DNA of 64,000 bases from JAJTGZ01 sp964403525 (GTDB lineage: Bacteria > Planctomycetota > Phycisphaerae > Phycisphaerales > UBA1924). The position numbers and the translations under genes are program-made. The stretch lies in assembly GCA_964403525.1 (NCBI GenBank), contig CAYOGE010000001.1, positions 1 through 64,000 of the forward strand, read 5' to 3'. The notes below the pieces were generated by a model that saw nothing but the letters and a program-made list of their open reading frames with translations, was not told the origin of the DNA and did not search any database. Position 1 is the first letter of the stretch. Each line of letters opens with the position of its first letter. Below, one piece after another: positions 8,210 to 16,580 of this stretch.

Positions 8210-9223
8210 ATGGCCGGCGCAGACGGGCTGAAGCTTCCATCCGAGCTGCCGTTGATCCTCGATGCGCTCGCGGCGGCGGGGTCGCTCACGCGTGCGGCGC
8301 AGCGGGTGCTCGTTTCGGGGAACATCGCGACCAAGCACGACGGCTCGATCGTGACGATCGCCGACTACGCGTCGCAGGCGCTGGTGAACCACCTGATGGC
8401 GCAGAGCGGCGTGGCGGTGCCGGCGGTAATCGCGGAGGAGAGCGCCGAGTCTCTCGCGGCGGAGCGTGGGCTGCTGGACGATGTGGTCGCTCTGCTGCGT
8501 GGGAACGGCTGGCCGGACGCGACGGGGCCAGCGGTTCTTAAGGCGATCGACCTCGCGGCGGCGCCGAAGGACCGGGCGCCGGAGGTGTATTACACGATCG
8601 ACCCGATCGACGGCACGAAGGGGTTCGCGGCGGGGCGGCAGTACGCGGTGTGCCTGGCGCGGATCGAGGGGGGGCGGTGCACGCTCGCAGCGCTGGCGTG
8701 CCCGAACCTTTCGCCGGCGGTGTCTGACCCGATCGATACTGCGGCGGGCGCGGGGACGCTCTTTGCCGCGACCGACGGCTCGCCGCTGCTGACGGCGCCG
8801 CTTGCTGAACCCGCGGCGCTTGCGGCGATAGCGCCGCGGCCGCCGGGCGACATCGTCAACCCGGTCATCACGTTTTCCTTTGAGCCGTCGGAGGCGCGGG
8901 TGCGGAACTTTGAGGCGCTGGCGGCGATCCTGGGTGGCGCGCTGCGCACGCCGGCCGATTCACAGGTGAAGTACGCGATGGTCGCGCGGGCGCAGGCGGA
9001 CGCCTACTTCAGGCCTCCGCGGGGCACGCGGGAGAAGGTGTGGGACCACGCGGCGGGCTGCCTGCTGCTGGAGCGGGCGGGGTGCACGGTGAGCGACCTG
9101 AAGGGGCGGCCGCTGCGGTGGCGGGAGCCGTCTCTGCCGCCGCACTCGGGGATTCTGGGTGCGCCGCCGCTGCTGCACGCGCGGATCCTCGCCGCCGTTG
9201 AGCGGATTATTCCGCACGCATAA
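8210..9223 (+). CDS. Inositol monophosphatase-family phosphatase, 3'(2'),5'-bisphosphate nucleotidase-like
   Basis: A 337-residue Mg-dependent, Li-sensitive-fold phosphatase. The metal-binding motifs are all visible: IAEESAES (first Glu), DPIDGTKGFAAGRQYAV, and the C-terminal KVWDHAAGCLLLERAG. The DPIDGTKGF form with a following Gly-Arg-Gln-Tyr-Ala matches the Hal2/CysQ-like 3'(2'),5'-bisphosphate nucleotidases better than inositol monophosphatase (usually DPLDGTxNF). The likely role is turnover of 3'-phosphoadenosine 5'-phosphate from sulfate assimilation or sulfotransferases. Its start abuts the pseudopilin gene (28 bp), but it has its own -10-like hexamer. Confidence 0.88.
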   Translation: MAGADGLKLPSELPLILDALAAAGSLTRAAQRVLVSGNIATKHDGSIVTIADYASQALVNHLMAQSGVAVPAVIAEESAESLAAERGLLDDVVALLRGNGWPDATGPAVLKAIDLAAAPKDRAPEVYYTIDPIDGTKGFAAGRQYAVCLARIEGGRCTLAALACPNLSPAVSDPIDTAAGAGTLFAATDGSPLLTAPLAEPAALAAIAPRPPGDIVNPVITFSFEPSEARVRNFEALAAILGGALRTPADSQVKYAMVARAQADAYFRPPRGTREKVWDHAAGCLLLERAGCTVSDLKGRPLRWREPSLPPHSGILGAPPLLHARILAAVERIIPHA

Positions 9224-9272
9224 CAGCGGCGGACGTGTTACCGGGCCCCGCGTGTGCCGACACCTGTGGCGG

Positions 9273-10115
9273 GTGATCAGCGCAATTTCCAACACGGCGT
9301 CCCTGCGGGCCTTTCACGCGATCAGCGACGCGGGCGCGAACATCGCGCGGTCGCTGCAGCGGTTGAGCACGGGGCGGCGGATCAACCGGGCGGCGGACGA
9401 TCCGTCGGGTCTTATCGCCGTGACCGGGCTGCAATCGGCGGAGACGGACCTGAACGCGCGCATCCATGCGCTGCAGGCGAACCAGTTTGTTGTTGACGCG
9501 ACGGAGGGGGGGCTCGGGTCGGTGGCGGACCTGCTCACCGAGCTCGATGCGCTGACGGTGCGCGCCGGTAACACCGCGGGGATGTCCGGCGAGGAGCGGG
9601 AGGGCCTGCAGATCCAGGCCGACTCGATCCTCGCGACGCTCGACTTTCTGGGGAACACGACGGAGTTCAAGGGGGCGCGGATCCTCACGGGGATCAACGC
9701 CGGCACGATGGGGAGCGCCGAGTACACCGTCACCGTCGATGGTGCTGAGCAGAAGAAGAGCGGCACGCTCGCCGACCTTCGGCGCGGCGGCGCTCTGGAC
9801 CTTCTTTCGGGCGATACCGCGGCGGCGCAGAAGGCTGTGCAGGCCGCGCTAAGCGACATCGGCACCCGTCGGGCGGCGCTTGGTGCCGAGAGCAACGCGA
9901 TCGACTCGCAGATCCGCGTCGCGCAGGTTGAGCTTGAGAACACCGCGGCCGCCAAGGGGCAGCTGCTGGACACCGACTACGCGGCGGAGACGGGCGTGCT
10001 GGTGCGCGAGCAGACCCGCCAGCAGGCGGCTATCTACGTGGCGCAGCTCGCCCAGCGGCAGCGTGCTGAGTCGGTGCTTGAGCTGCTCAAGGGCATAGGT
10101 AATAACCGGCAATAG
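9273..10115 (+). CDS. Flagellin (short D0-D1 type)
   Basis: A 280-residue flagellin with the conserved terminal helices only. N-terminus: ISAISNTASLRAFHAISDAG, then LQRLSTGRRINRAADDPSGL, the classic flagellin SxGxRIxxAxDDxAGL block. C-terminus: QIRVAQVELENTAAAKGQLLDTDYAAE, then LVREQTRQQAAIYVAQLAQ. The central 110 residues have no variable D2/D3 insert. GTG 9273 gives a normal family N-terminus; the longer frame upstream is not flagellin-like. No Shine-Dalgarno or clear sigma-28 promoter was found. No other flagellar gene is in the window. Confidence 0.9.
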   Translation: MISAISNTASLRAFHAISDAGANIARSLQRLSTGRRINRAADDPSGLIAVTGLQSAETDLNARIHALQANQFVVDATEGGLGSVADLLTELDALTVRAGNTAGMSGEEREGLQIQADSILATLDFLGNTTEFKGARILTGINAGTMGSAEYTVTVDGAEQKKSGTLADLRRGGALDLLSGDTAAAQKAVQAALSDIGTRRAALGAESNAIDSQIRVAQVELENTAAAKGQLLDTDYAAETGVLVREQTRQQAAIYVAQLAQRQRAESVLELLKGIGNNRQ

Positions 10116-10124
10116 CCGGGTTTG
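10106..10124 (+). terminator. Weak hairpin overlapping the flagellin stop
   Basis: CCGGC, loop AATA, GCCGG followed by GTTT overlaps the TAG stop. The stem is 5 bp and the T-run is short, so termination is doubtful. Confidence 0.25.
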
Positions 10125-10337
10125 CCTACGCGACGCTGTGCGGGGAACGCCTGTGTGGGTGTAGGTTTTTGCGCTTTGCACAGCACCAGCTGGTGCGCCG
10201 AGGGCGGGGCTGAGCCGGGCGGGTGTGTTGCCGCACCCGTGAAGTCGCCCTCGCCTTCGGACGATAACCGAACAAGCCTCTGCCGTGGTCGTACGCACGC
10301 ACACGGCACGTTGGACACACCGGCCCCCGCCCACGCT

Positions 10338-10343
10338 TAGGAT
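10338..10343 (+). promoter_or_regulatory. Putative -10 box (TAGGAT) of the UDP-sugar dehydrogenase gene
   Basis: TAGGAT is followed by 9 nt (C-rich, no Shine-Dalgarno) and ATG 10353. The 222 bp between the flagellin stop and this box hold no recognised gene. Confidence 0.45.
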
Positions 10344-10352
10344 CGCCCCCTC

Positions 10353-11753
10353 ATGAGCCACACAGCCACCCCCGTCAAGCCGTTCGCCGCCAAGCCGCTC
10401 GACCCGAGCGCGCCCTACCCCAAGCTCGCCAAGGAGCTGATTGAGAAGTTCAACAACCGGACCGCGACGGTCGGGGTGATGGGGCTTGGGTACGTGGGTC
10501 TGCCGTTGCTGGCGTGCTTCCACGACGCGGGGATGAAGGTGATCGGGTACGACATCGATCCCGAGAAGCCCAAGCTGCTGCACAACGGTGAGAACTACCT
10601 GCCGCACCTTGGCTCGGACCTGTGCCGCGGCTTCAAGGGGTCGGACCGGTTCCTGGCGACGACGGACGCGAAGGAGCTGGCCAAGGCCGACGCGATCATC
10701 GTGTGCGTGCCGACGCCGCTGGGCAAGCACATGGAGCCCGACCTTTCGTACGTTGAGAAGACGGGGCAGACGATCGGCCCGATCTGCCGCCCGGGGCAGC
10801 TTGTTGTGCTCGAGTCGACGTCGTTCCCCGGCACGACCCGGGAGGTGATGGTGCCGTCGATCGTGCAGACGGCGAAGTGGTCGCCCAGGCTCGGCGAGGA
10901 CTTCTTCGTTGCGTTCAGCCCTGAGCGCGAGGACCCGGGGCGGAAGAGCCATTCGACGCGGACGATCCCCAAGCTCGTCGGCGGCCTGGACAAGCCGTCG
11001 GGCGATGCGGCGGTTGCGTTGTACAAGCAGTCGATCGAGACGGTCGTTCCCTGCTCGACGGCGGAGGTGGCGGAGGCGGCGAAGGTGTTTGAGAACGTCT
11101 TCCGCTGCATCAACATCGCGCTGGTGAACGAGCTGAAGATGATCCTTGAGCCGATGGGGATCGACGTGTGGGACGTCATCGCGGCGGCGAGCACGAAGCC
11201 GTTTGGGTTCATGCCGTTTACGCCGGGCCCGGGGCTGGGCGGGCACTGCATCCCGATCGATCCGTTCTACCTGTCGTGGAAGGCCAAAGAGTTCAAGGTC
11301 GCGGCGCGGTTCATTGAGCTCGCGGGCGAGGTGAACACGGGCATGCCCCACTGGGTGATCAACCGGATCGCCAACGCGTTCAACGAGCGTTCGCGTTCGA
11401 TCAAGGGGTCGAAGGTGCTGGTGCTGGGCCTGGCGTACAAGCCGGACATCGCCGACGACCGCGAGTCGCCCTCGTTCGAGCTGATCACGCTGCTCGAGGA
11501 CATGGGCGCGCACGTTGACTATTCGGACCCGCACGTGCCCGAGACCAAGCCGGTGCGCAAGCACGACCTTGGCAAGACGAGCGTCCCGATCACTCCGGAG
11601 AACCTCAAGAAGTACGACGCGGTGCTGATCTCGACCAACCACAAGGCCTTCGACTACGCGATGATCGCGAAGGAGTCGAAGCTGGTGATCGACACGCGCA
11701 ACGCGATGGCGGCGTTTGCGACGCAGATGGGCGACCGGCTGGTGAAGGCCTGA
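10353..11753 (+). CDS. wbpA: UDP-N-acetyl-D-glucosamine/mannosamine 6-dehydrogenase (WbpA-like)
   Basis: A 466-residue NAD-dependent four-electron nucleotide-sugar dehydrogenase, making a UDP-HexNAcA for surface polysaccharide. The Rossmann motif VGVMGLGYVGLPLL is at about residues 42-55. The catalytic Cys is about residue 299 in GPGLGGHCIPIDPFYLSWKA; this GGHCIPIDPFYL form is typical of the UDP-GlcNAc/ManNAc dehydrogenases rather than UDP-glucose dehydrogenase. C-terminal domain: VLGLAYKPDIADDRESPSFEL. It opens the first polysaccharide block and is followed by a hairpin terminator. The exact sugar substrate cannot be fixed from sequence. Confidence 0.92.
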   Translation: MSHTATPVKPFAAKPLDPSAPYPKLAKELIEKFNNRTATVGVMGLGYVGLPLLACFHDAGMKVIGYDIDPEKPKLLHNGENYLPHLGSDLCRGFKGSDRFLATTDAKELAKADAIIVCVPTPLGKHMEPDLSYVEKTGQTIGPICRPGQLVVLESTSFPGTTREVMVPSIVQTAKWSPRLGEDFFVAFSPEREDPGRKSHSTRTIPKLVGGLDKPSGDAAVALYKQSIETVVPCSTAEVAEAAKVFENVFRCINIALVNELKMILEPMGIDVWDVIAAASTKPFGFMPFTPGPGLGGHCIPIDPFYLSWKAKEFKVAARFIELAGEVNTGMPHWVINRIANAFNERSRSIKGSKVLVLGLAYKPDIADDRESPSFELITLLEDMGAHVDYSDPHVPETKPVRKHDLGKTSVPITPENLKKYDAVLISTNHKAFDYAMIAKESKLVIDTRNAMAAFATQMGDRLVKA

Positions 11754-11792
11754 TCGACCCCGCGACCCTCGGCCTCAACCCGTTGACTTACA

Positions 11793-11815
11793 CGCCCGGT
11801 TCTGCCGGGCGTTTT
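11793..11815 (+). terminator. Rho-independent terminator after wbpA
   Basis: CGCCCGG, 5-nt loop TTCTG, CCGGGCG, then TTTT and a further T-rich stretch. A 7-bp GC stem lies 40 bp after the wbpA stop. Confidence 0.8.
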
Positions 11816-11858
11816 CATTTGGGCTCGCGGGCGTCGGCCGCGCGGCGTGCCGGTTCGA

Positions 11859-13064
11859 TCAGATCTTCTGGGCCGGGTTCTCTTCGGCGCCGGGCTTCAT
11901 CCACCAGAGGTCGTCGGCCTCGGCGCCGTCGATGGCACGTTCGATCGCCCGGCGCTGGAACGCGGCGTTCCAGAACCGCTCGATGATGCTGTAGCAACCC
12001 TCGCGCACCTGGTCGCGCGGGAAAGCGGTGCCGGTCCACTCCCCCACCGCCCTGGCGAGGTCTTCGACGTCGTCGCGATGGAAGAGGCTGCCGTTTCGCC
12101 CGGGGACGATGGCCTCAAACTCGGGCCCGTGGTCGTCGACGCGGTCGTGGGTGACCACGGGCGTTCCGTAGGCGTGCGCGTGCATCACGGCCAGGCCGAT
12201 GGCACCTGGGCTGACCATCACGTTGCTCATCATGATCAGCCGGCTGAGCACGGCCTCGTCGTAGCAGGCGCCGTAGAAGACGCACTTGACGCCGCGTTCG
12301 GCGGCGAGCTTTGCCAGTCGCTCACGCTCTGGGCCGTCACCGACCAGGAGCACGTCGACGGGCGAGCCGCGCTGCGCAAGGAGGGCGCAGGCTTCGATCA
12401 GCTGGTCGAGCTTTCGGAAGGCCACGAGACGTGTGCTGCAGACGGCGATCGGGCGTTCGCCGGGGTCGCCGGGGCCGGCGCCCATGACCTTCCGCTTCAT
12501 GGCGGCGAGTTCGTCGCGGGTGATGGTGAGTCGCTGGGCTTTCTGCGCCTCGTAGTCGAGGCTGTTGTAGATCACGTGGACCTTTTCCGGGCGGTCGCCG
12601 TACTCCATGCAGAGCGACTTGGCGTAGTGGCCGTAGGTCATCTGTGTGTGGCAGAGCTTGTAATAGAGCAGCCGGAGCCACTTGCGGGCGCCGGTCTCGG
12701 GTCGCGTCCAGCCGTGCCCCCAGAAGACCACTCGCTTGCCCATCAGCCGGGCGAGGAACGCGCACGGCCACGTAGACGGGTACCACGCGACCGCCAGCAG
12801 GCAGATGGTGTCGAACCTTCTGTCAAAGGCGAGGGGTATGAGCTTGGGCATCAGGCAGACGCCCTTGCCGATGTGCCACGCGGGCGACTGGATGAACTTC
12901 ACATCGTCTGGCATCTTCCAGACCTTGATGGTCTTGTCCACGCCGCGCGAGTCGCTCATGAGGGTGTAATCGTGCCGGCCGTTGCGGCAGAGCTCGAGCA
13001 TGCAGGCGGCCCGGTAGTGAGGGAAGATGTGGTACGCGATGCAGACGCGCCGTCGAAGGGCCAT
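11859..13064 (-). CDS. GT4-family glycosyltransferase, paralogue of the one at 58373-59557
   Basis: A 401-residue GT-B fold glycosyltransferase. N-terminal acceptor domain: RRVCIAYHIFPHYRAAC, VVFWGHGWTRPE, TYGHYAKSL, VIYNSLDYEAQK. C-terminal donor domain: AVCSTRLVAFRKLDQLIEA, LLVGDGPERERL, CVFYGACYDEAVLSRL, then an E-containing segment AYGTPVVTH and a conserved end IERFWNAAFQRRAIER. It lacks a signal peptide and probably works at the inner face of the membrane. ATG 13064 has AGGAG 7 nt upstream, so the longer frame (to 13121) is rejected. It is transcribed away from asnB across a 261-bp divergent region. Confidence 0.9.
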   Translation of the reverse strand: MALRRRVCIAYHIFPHYRAACMLELCRNGRHDYTLMSDSRGVDKTIKVWKMPDDVKFIQSPAWHIGKGVCLMPKLIPLAFDRRFDTICLLAVAWYPSTWPCAFLARLMGKRVVFWGHGWTRPETGARKWLRLLYYKLCHTQMTYGHYAKSLCMEYGDRPEKVHVIYNSLDYEAQKAQRLTITRDELAAMKRKVMGAGPGDPGERPIAVCSTRLVAFRKLDQLIEACALLAQRGSPVDVLLVGDGPERERLAKLAAERGVKCVFYGACYDEAVLSRLIMMSNVMVSPGAIGLAVMHAHAYGTPVVTHDRVDDHGPEFEAIVPGRNGSLFHRDDVEDLARAVGEWTGTAFPRDQVREGCYSIIERFWNAAFQRRAIERAIDGAEADDLWWMKPGAEENPAQKI

Positions 13065-13144
13065 TGAGGACTCCTGGCTCGATCGCCGTTCATCGGCCAT
13101 ACGGTGCCGCGGCCCAACCACAAGGGCAACCCGGCAGCTTAGTG

Positions 13145-13165
13145 CCCGCCCTCGGGGCGGGTTTT
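13145..13165 (+). terminator. Terminator-like hairpin in the asnB upstream region
   Basis: CCCGCCC, loop TCG, GGGCGGG, then TTTT on the plus strand. It sits between divergent genes with no plus-strand gene before it, so it is not an ordinary gene-end terminator. It could be an attenuator in the asnB leader or the end of a small RNA. A TACACT hexamer lies further down at about 13244, about 75 nt before the asnB start. Confidence 0.5.
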
Positions 13166-13325
13166 CAGGGGCGGGCTTATGCGCAAGCCTTGCGCGACAA
13201 TCCCGGCTGGCGGGGTGCAGAAGGCCGATCGCCCAGCCGATCTACACTCCACGCCGGCAGTCCGTCTCGTGGACCTCGCTGCCGTCGCTGGAGACCCCGC
13301 ACCCACGGCGGGGTCGGTGCTGCGT

Positions 13326-15302
13326 ATGTGCGGAATCGCTGGAATGGTGACGAGCGGCCGTGTCGGTCCCGCTGACAAAGCGGCCGTGCTCGCGATGAAC
13401 CACACGCTGCAGCGCCGCGGCCCAGACGGCGAGGGGACGTATTTCAAGGAGAGCGTGGCGCTGGCGATGCGGCGGCTTGCGATCATCGACCTGACCGGCG
13501 GCTGGCAGCCGCTGTACAACGAGGACCAGTCGATCGCGCTGGTGGCGAACGGCGAGATCTACAACTACGTAGAGCTGCACAGGTCGCTCACCGCCGCCGG
13601 GCACACGATGCGGACGCGCAGCGACTGTGAGCTTCCTGCGCACCTTTACGAGCAGCACGGGCTTGACTTTGTGCACCACCTTCGGGGGATGTACGCGATC
13701 GCGCTTTGGGACACCCGCAAGAAGCGCTTGATCCTTGTGCGCGACCGTGTCGGCGAGAAGCCGCTCTTTGTTTACCACCGCAACGCGCCGGGCGGGGAGA
13801 AGCAGGTCCTGTTCGCTTCGGAGATGAAGAGCCTGCTGTCGAGCGGGGTTGTGCCGTTTGAGCTTGAGCCGACCTCTGTTGACGAGATGATGCACTACCA
13901 GTGGGTGCACGATCCGAAGACGATGGTGAAGGGCGTGCGGAAGCTCGAGGCGGGGCACATGCTGGTGATCGACACGGACCCGTGGGACGTGAAGGACATC
14001 TGCTACTGGCGCATGGAGGATGCGCCTCCGATCGATACCGACCCCGCGAAGACCATCCGCGCCGTACTCAACGACGTTTCGGAGCTGGTGATCCGGTCGG
14101 ACGTGCCCGTCGGCGTGACGCTCTCGGGCGGGATCGATTCGAGCACGATCGCCTGCCTCTCGGCGGCGCACTACCCCGGTCAGATGCACGCGTTCAGCAT
14201 CGGTTACGCCAACAAGCCGGTGCAGGACGAGCGCGACATGGCGCGGGCGCTCGCCAAGCGGCTGAAGATGCCGTTCCACGAGGCGGAGATCCACCCGGAG
14301 GAGATGGCGGATTCGTTCCCGGAGATCTGCGTTCTGCGCGACGACCCGATCGCCGACATCACCGGCTACGCGTACTACCTGGTGAACAAGCTGGCGCGCG
14401 AGCACAGCGTGCCGGTGCTGCTGATGGGCCAGGGCGGCGACGAGCTTTTCTGGGGCTACCCGTGGGTGCGCAAAGCGCTTGAGGAGTCGCGGTACAAGCT
14501 CGCCCACGGGAAGGTGCGCGTCCCGTCTCTGCGGGAGCGACTGCTGCCGCGCGACCGCACGCGTGGCGGGCTTGTGGAGTATGCGCTGCGCTGGGGGGCG
14601 GCGATGCACGGGTGGCGTCCGCTCAGGCTGCGCCCGGACACTGACACGAAGCGGCTGGTCTTCTACGACCTTGTTGATCACTGGCAGATGGGGGAATGGG
14701 GGCGCACGCGGCTCTACACCGATCGCTTCGAGGAATCTCTGGGAACCTTCGATGCCGCGTGGCCCCACGCGCACCACGACGGGTCGCAGTCGGTCGAGAC
14801 GGCGCTGACGGCGCTCATCTTCAAGGGGTACCTGCTGGAGAACGGCATCAACCAGTGCGATCGGCTGGCGATGGCGAACTCGGTCGAGGGCCGCCTGCCG
14901 CTGGTGGATTACAAACTTGTTGAAACGGTGATCGGGCTCAGGAAAGTGCACAAGGGTGACGAGCACCTGGGGACCAAGGCCTGGCTGCGGATGGCGGTTG
15001 AGGACGTCGTTCCGGCGGAGATCTTCAACCGGCCCAAGCGCGGCTTCAACCCGCCGGTGACGCTGTGGACGCAGAGTCTGCGCGACCGGTACGGGGCGGA
15101 CCTGCGCAACGGCTATCTGGTCAGCACGGGTGTGCTGTCGCCGCGTGCCGCCGCGCAACTCACGGAACCCGCCTCGCGTATCACGGCGTGGAACGACCTG
15201 TTCTTCAAGGCACTGACGCTGGAAATGTGGGCGAGGGCGATGGCGGGGATTGCCTCGCAGGCGGCGCGTGCGCAGGCAGATGCGCGGTCCCAGGTTGCGT
15301 GA
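13326..15302 (+). CDS. asnB: Asparagine synthase-type glutamine amidotransferase (polysaccharide cluster)
   Basis: A 658-residue two-domain enzyme. The N-terminal class II glutaminase begins MCGIAG, with Cys2 as nucleophile once Met is removed, followed by LQRRGPDGEGTYF, RLAIIDLTGGWQP, NGEIYNY and RTRSDCEL. The C-terminal ATP-pyrophosphatase domain has the PP-loop VTLSGGIDSSTIACL. It converts a carboxylate to an amide with glutamine and ATP. Members inside glycan clusters usually amidate uronic acids or modify polymer rather than feed asparagine pools; its position between a UDP-uronate-forming dehydrogenase and a sugar epimerase favours that role, but this is inference. The length is longer than AsnB of E. 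coli (about 554), like the amidotransferases of exopolysaccharide/exosortase loci. Confidence 0.9.
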   Translation: MCGIAGMVTSGRVGPADKAAVLAMNHTLQRRGPDGEGTYFKESVALAMRRLAIIDLTGGWQPLYNEDQSIALVANGEIYNYVELHRSLTAAGHTMRTRSDCELPAHLYEQHGLDFVHHLRGMYAIALWDTRKKRLILVRDRVGEKPLFVYHRNAPGGEKQVLFASEMKSLLSSGVVPFELEPTSVDEMMHYQWVHDPKTMVKGVRKLEAGHMLVIDTDPWDVKDICYWRMEDAPPIDTDPAKTIRAVLNDVSELVIRSDVPVGVTLSGGIDSSTIACLSAAHYPGQMHAFSIGYANKPVQDERDMARALAKRLKMPFHEAEIHPEEMADSFPEICVLRDDPIADITGYAYYLVNKLAREHSVPVLLMGQGGDELFWGYPWVRKALEESRYKLAHGKVRVPSLRERLLPRDRTRGGLVEYALRWGAAMHGWRPLRLRPDTDTKRLVFYDLVDHWQMGEWGRTRLYTDRFEESLGTFDAAWPHAHHDGSQSVETALTALIFKGYLLENGINQCDRLAMANSVEGRLPLVDYKLVETVIGLRKVHKGDEHLGTKAWLRMAVEDVVPAEIFNRPKRGFNPPVTLWTQSLRDRYGADLRNGYLVSTGVLSPRAAAQLTEPASRITAWNDLFFKALTLEMWARAMAGIASQAARAQADARSQVA

Positions 15303-15420
15303 ACGGTGTGCCAATTCGACGGGCGGCAGTGAACAAACGCCGACCGATTGCCGAAACTAGTATCACTCGCTGACCACCGCCGCCGCTGGCGGCGCGTATG
15401 CCCGTTCTGTCTGGAGGTTG

Positions 15421-16500
15421 ATGCCCTTGCGAATCCTCATCACCGGCGGTGCCGGCTTCATCGGTCGCTACTTCTGCGAGCACTTCGCCGCGAAGGGGAT
15501 CGCGTTTGACATTCTCGATCTTGTCAAGCCTTCGTTCGACGTGGGGGGCGCCCGCTGCACGGTGGGCGACGTGCGCGACCCCGCTGCCGTTGCGGAAGCC
15601 CTGAAGGGTTGTGACCGCGTTCTGCACCTGGCGGCGGCCCATCACGACTTCGGGATCGAGCACGACACGTATTACGACGTGAACCAGAACGGCTCGCGGA
15701 CGCTCTGCAAGGCGATGGACGACGCCGGCGTCACCGAGTGCGCGTTCTTCTCGTCGGTCGCGGTTTACGGCGAAGCGCCCGAGCCCCACCACGAGCACTC
15801 GCCCAAGGACCCCAGGCACCCTTACGGCGGGAGCAAGCTCGCCGGCGAGAAGGTCTTTGAGGAGTGGATCGCCAAGGGTGGTTCGCGCCGCTGCCTGGTG
15901 ATCCGCCCGACGATCACCTTCGGCCCGCGCAACTTTGCGAACATGTACTCGCTGATCCGCCAGATCGACAGCGGGCGCTTCGCCCGCGTCGGCAAGGGGG
16001 ACAACGTCAAGAGCCTCTCCTACGTCGAGAACATCGTGGGGGCGACGATGTTCCTGTGGGAGAAGCGCTGGGCGAACCCCGCGGCCCCGGCGCTCGACGT
16101 GTTCAACTTCGTCGAGAAGCCCGACCTGACGAGTTCGCAGATCGCCGGACAGATCTACCAGAGCCTCGGCAAGAAGCAGTGGCCCTGCGCGGTGCCGATG
16201 TGGCTGGCGCTGCTGGGCGCGCTGCCGTTTGACATCGTCATCAAGCTCACCGGCAAGAACCTGCCCGTCAGCTCCATGCGCGTCAAGAAGCTCTTCGCGA
16301 TGCGCACCATGTTCGAGGCCGACAAGCTCCTCGCGGCGGGCTGGAAGTCACCCGTTGCCCTCACCGAAGGGCTCAACCGCATGACGAAGTGGTATATGGC
16401 CGAGGGCAAGAACCAGCCCGCGGTTTGGCGCGTGCCGCCGAAGCGCATCGGTGACGAACCGGGCAGCACGGGGATGGGCGGCGTGCGGGCCGCGGGGTAA
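15421..16500 (+). CDS. NAD-dependent nucleotide-sugar epimerase/dehydratase (SDR)
   Basis: A 359-residue extended SDR. It has the NAD motif ITGGAGFIGRYF at the N-terminus and the catalytic SSVAVYGEAPEPHHE with YGGSKLAGEK (YxxxK). VIRPTITFGPRNFANMYSLI and the substrate-side segment follow. The C-terminal 100 residues include a hydrophobic stretch (MWLALLGALPFDIVIKL), as in membrane-associated sugar epimerases. ATG 15421 has GGAGG just upstream; the in-frame TTG at 15418 is less likely. It lies 118 bp after asnB on the same strand. The substrate is unknown. Confidence 0.88.
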   Translation: MPLRILITGGAGFIGRYFCEHFAAKGIAFDILDLVKPSFDVGGARCTVGDVRDPAAVAEALKGCDRVLHLAAAHHDFGIEHDTYYDVNQNGSRTLCKAMDDAGVTECAFFSSVAVYGEAPEPHHEHSPKDPRHPYGGSKLAGEKVFEEWIAKGGSRRCLVIRPTITFGPRNFANMYSLIRQIDSGRFARVGKGDNVKSLSYVENIVGATMFLWEKRWANPAAPALDVFNFVEKPDLTSSQIAGQIYQSLGKKQWPCAVPMWLALLGALPFDIVIKLTGKNLPVSSMRVKKLFAMRTMFEADKLLAAGWKSPVALTEGLNRMTKWYMAEGKNQPAVWRVPPKRIGDEPGSTGMGGVRAAG

Positions 16501-16580
16501 ACCGCCGGCTGCCGTCTTCGCCTGTTGCTTCCTGCTCTGCCGCATCGAACCGTCCGCCATGGGGCGGGCTCTTGCGACCG

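Noticed and set aside
13242..15314. 690-residue minus-strand ORF opposite asnB
   Set aside because: Arg/His-rich mirror frame of a clear amidotransferase gene.
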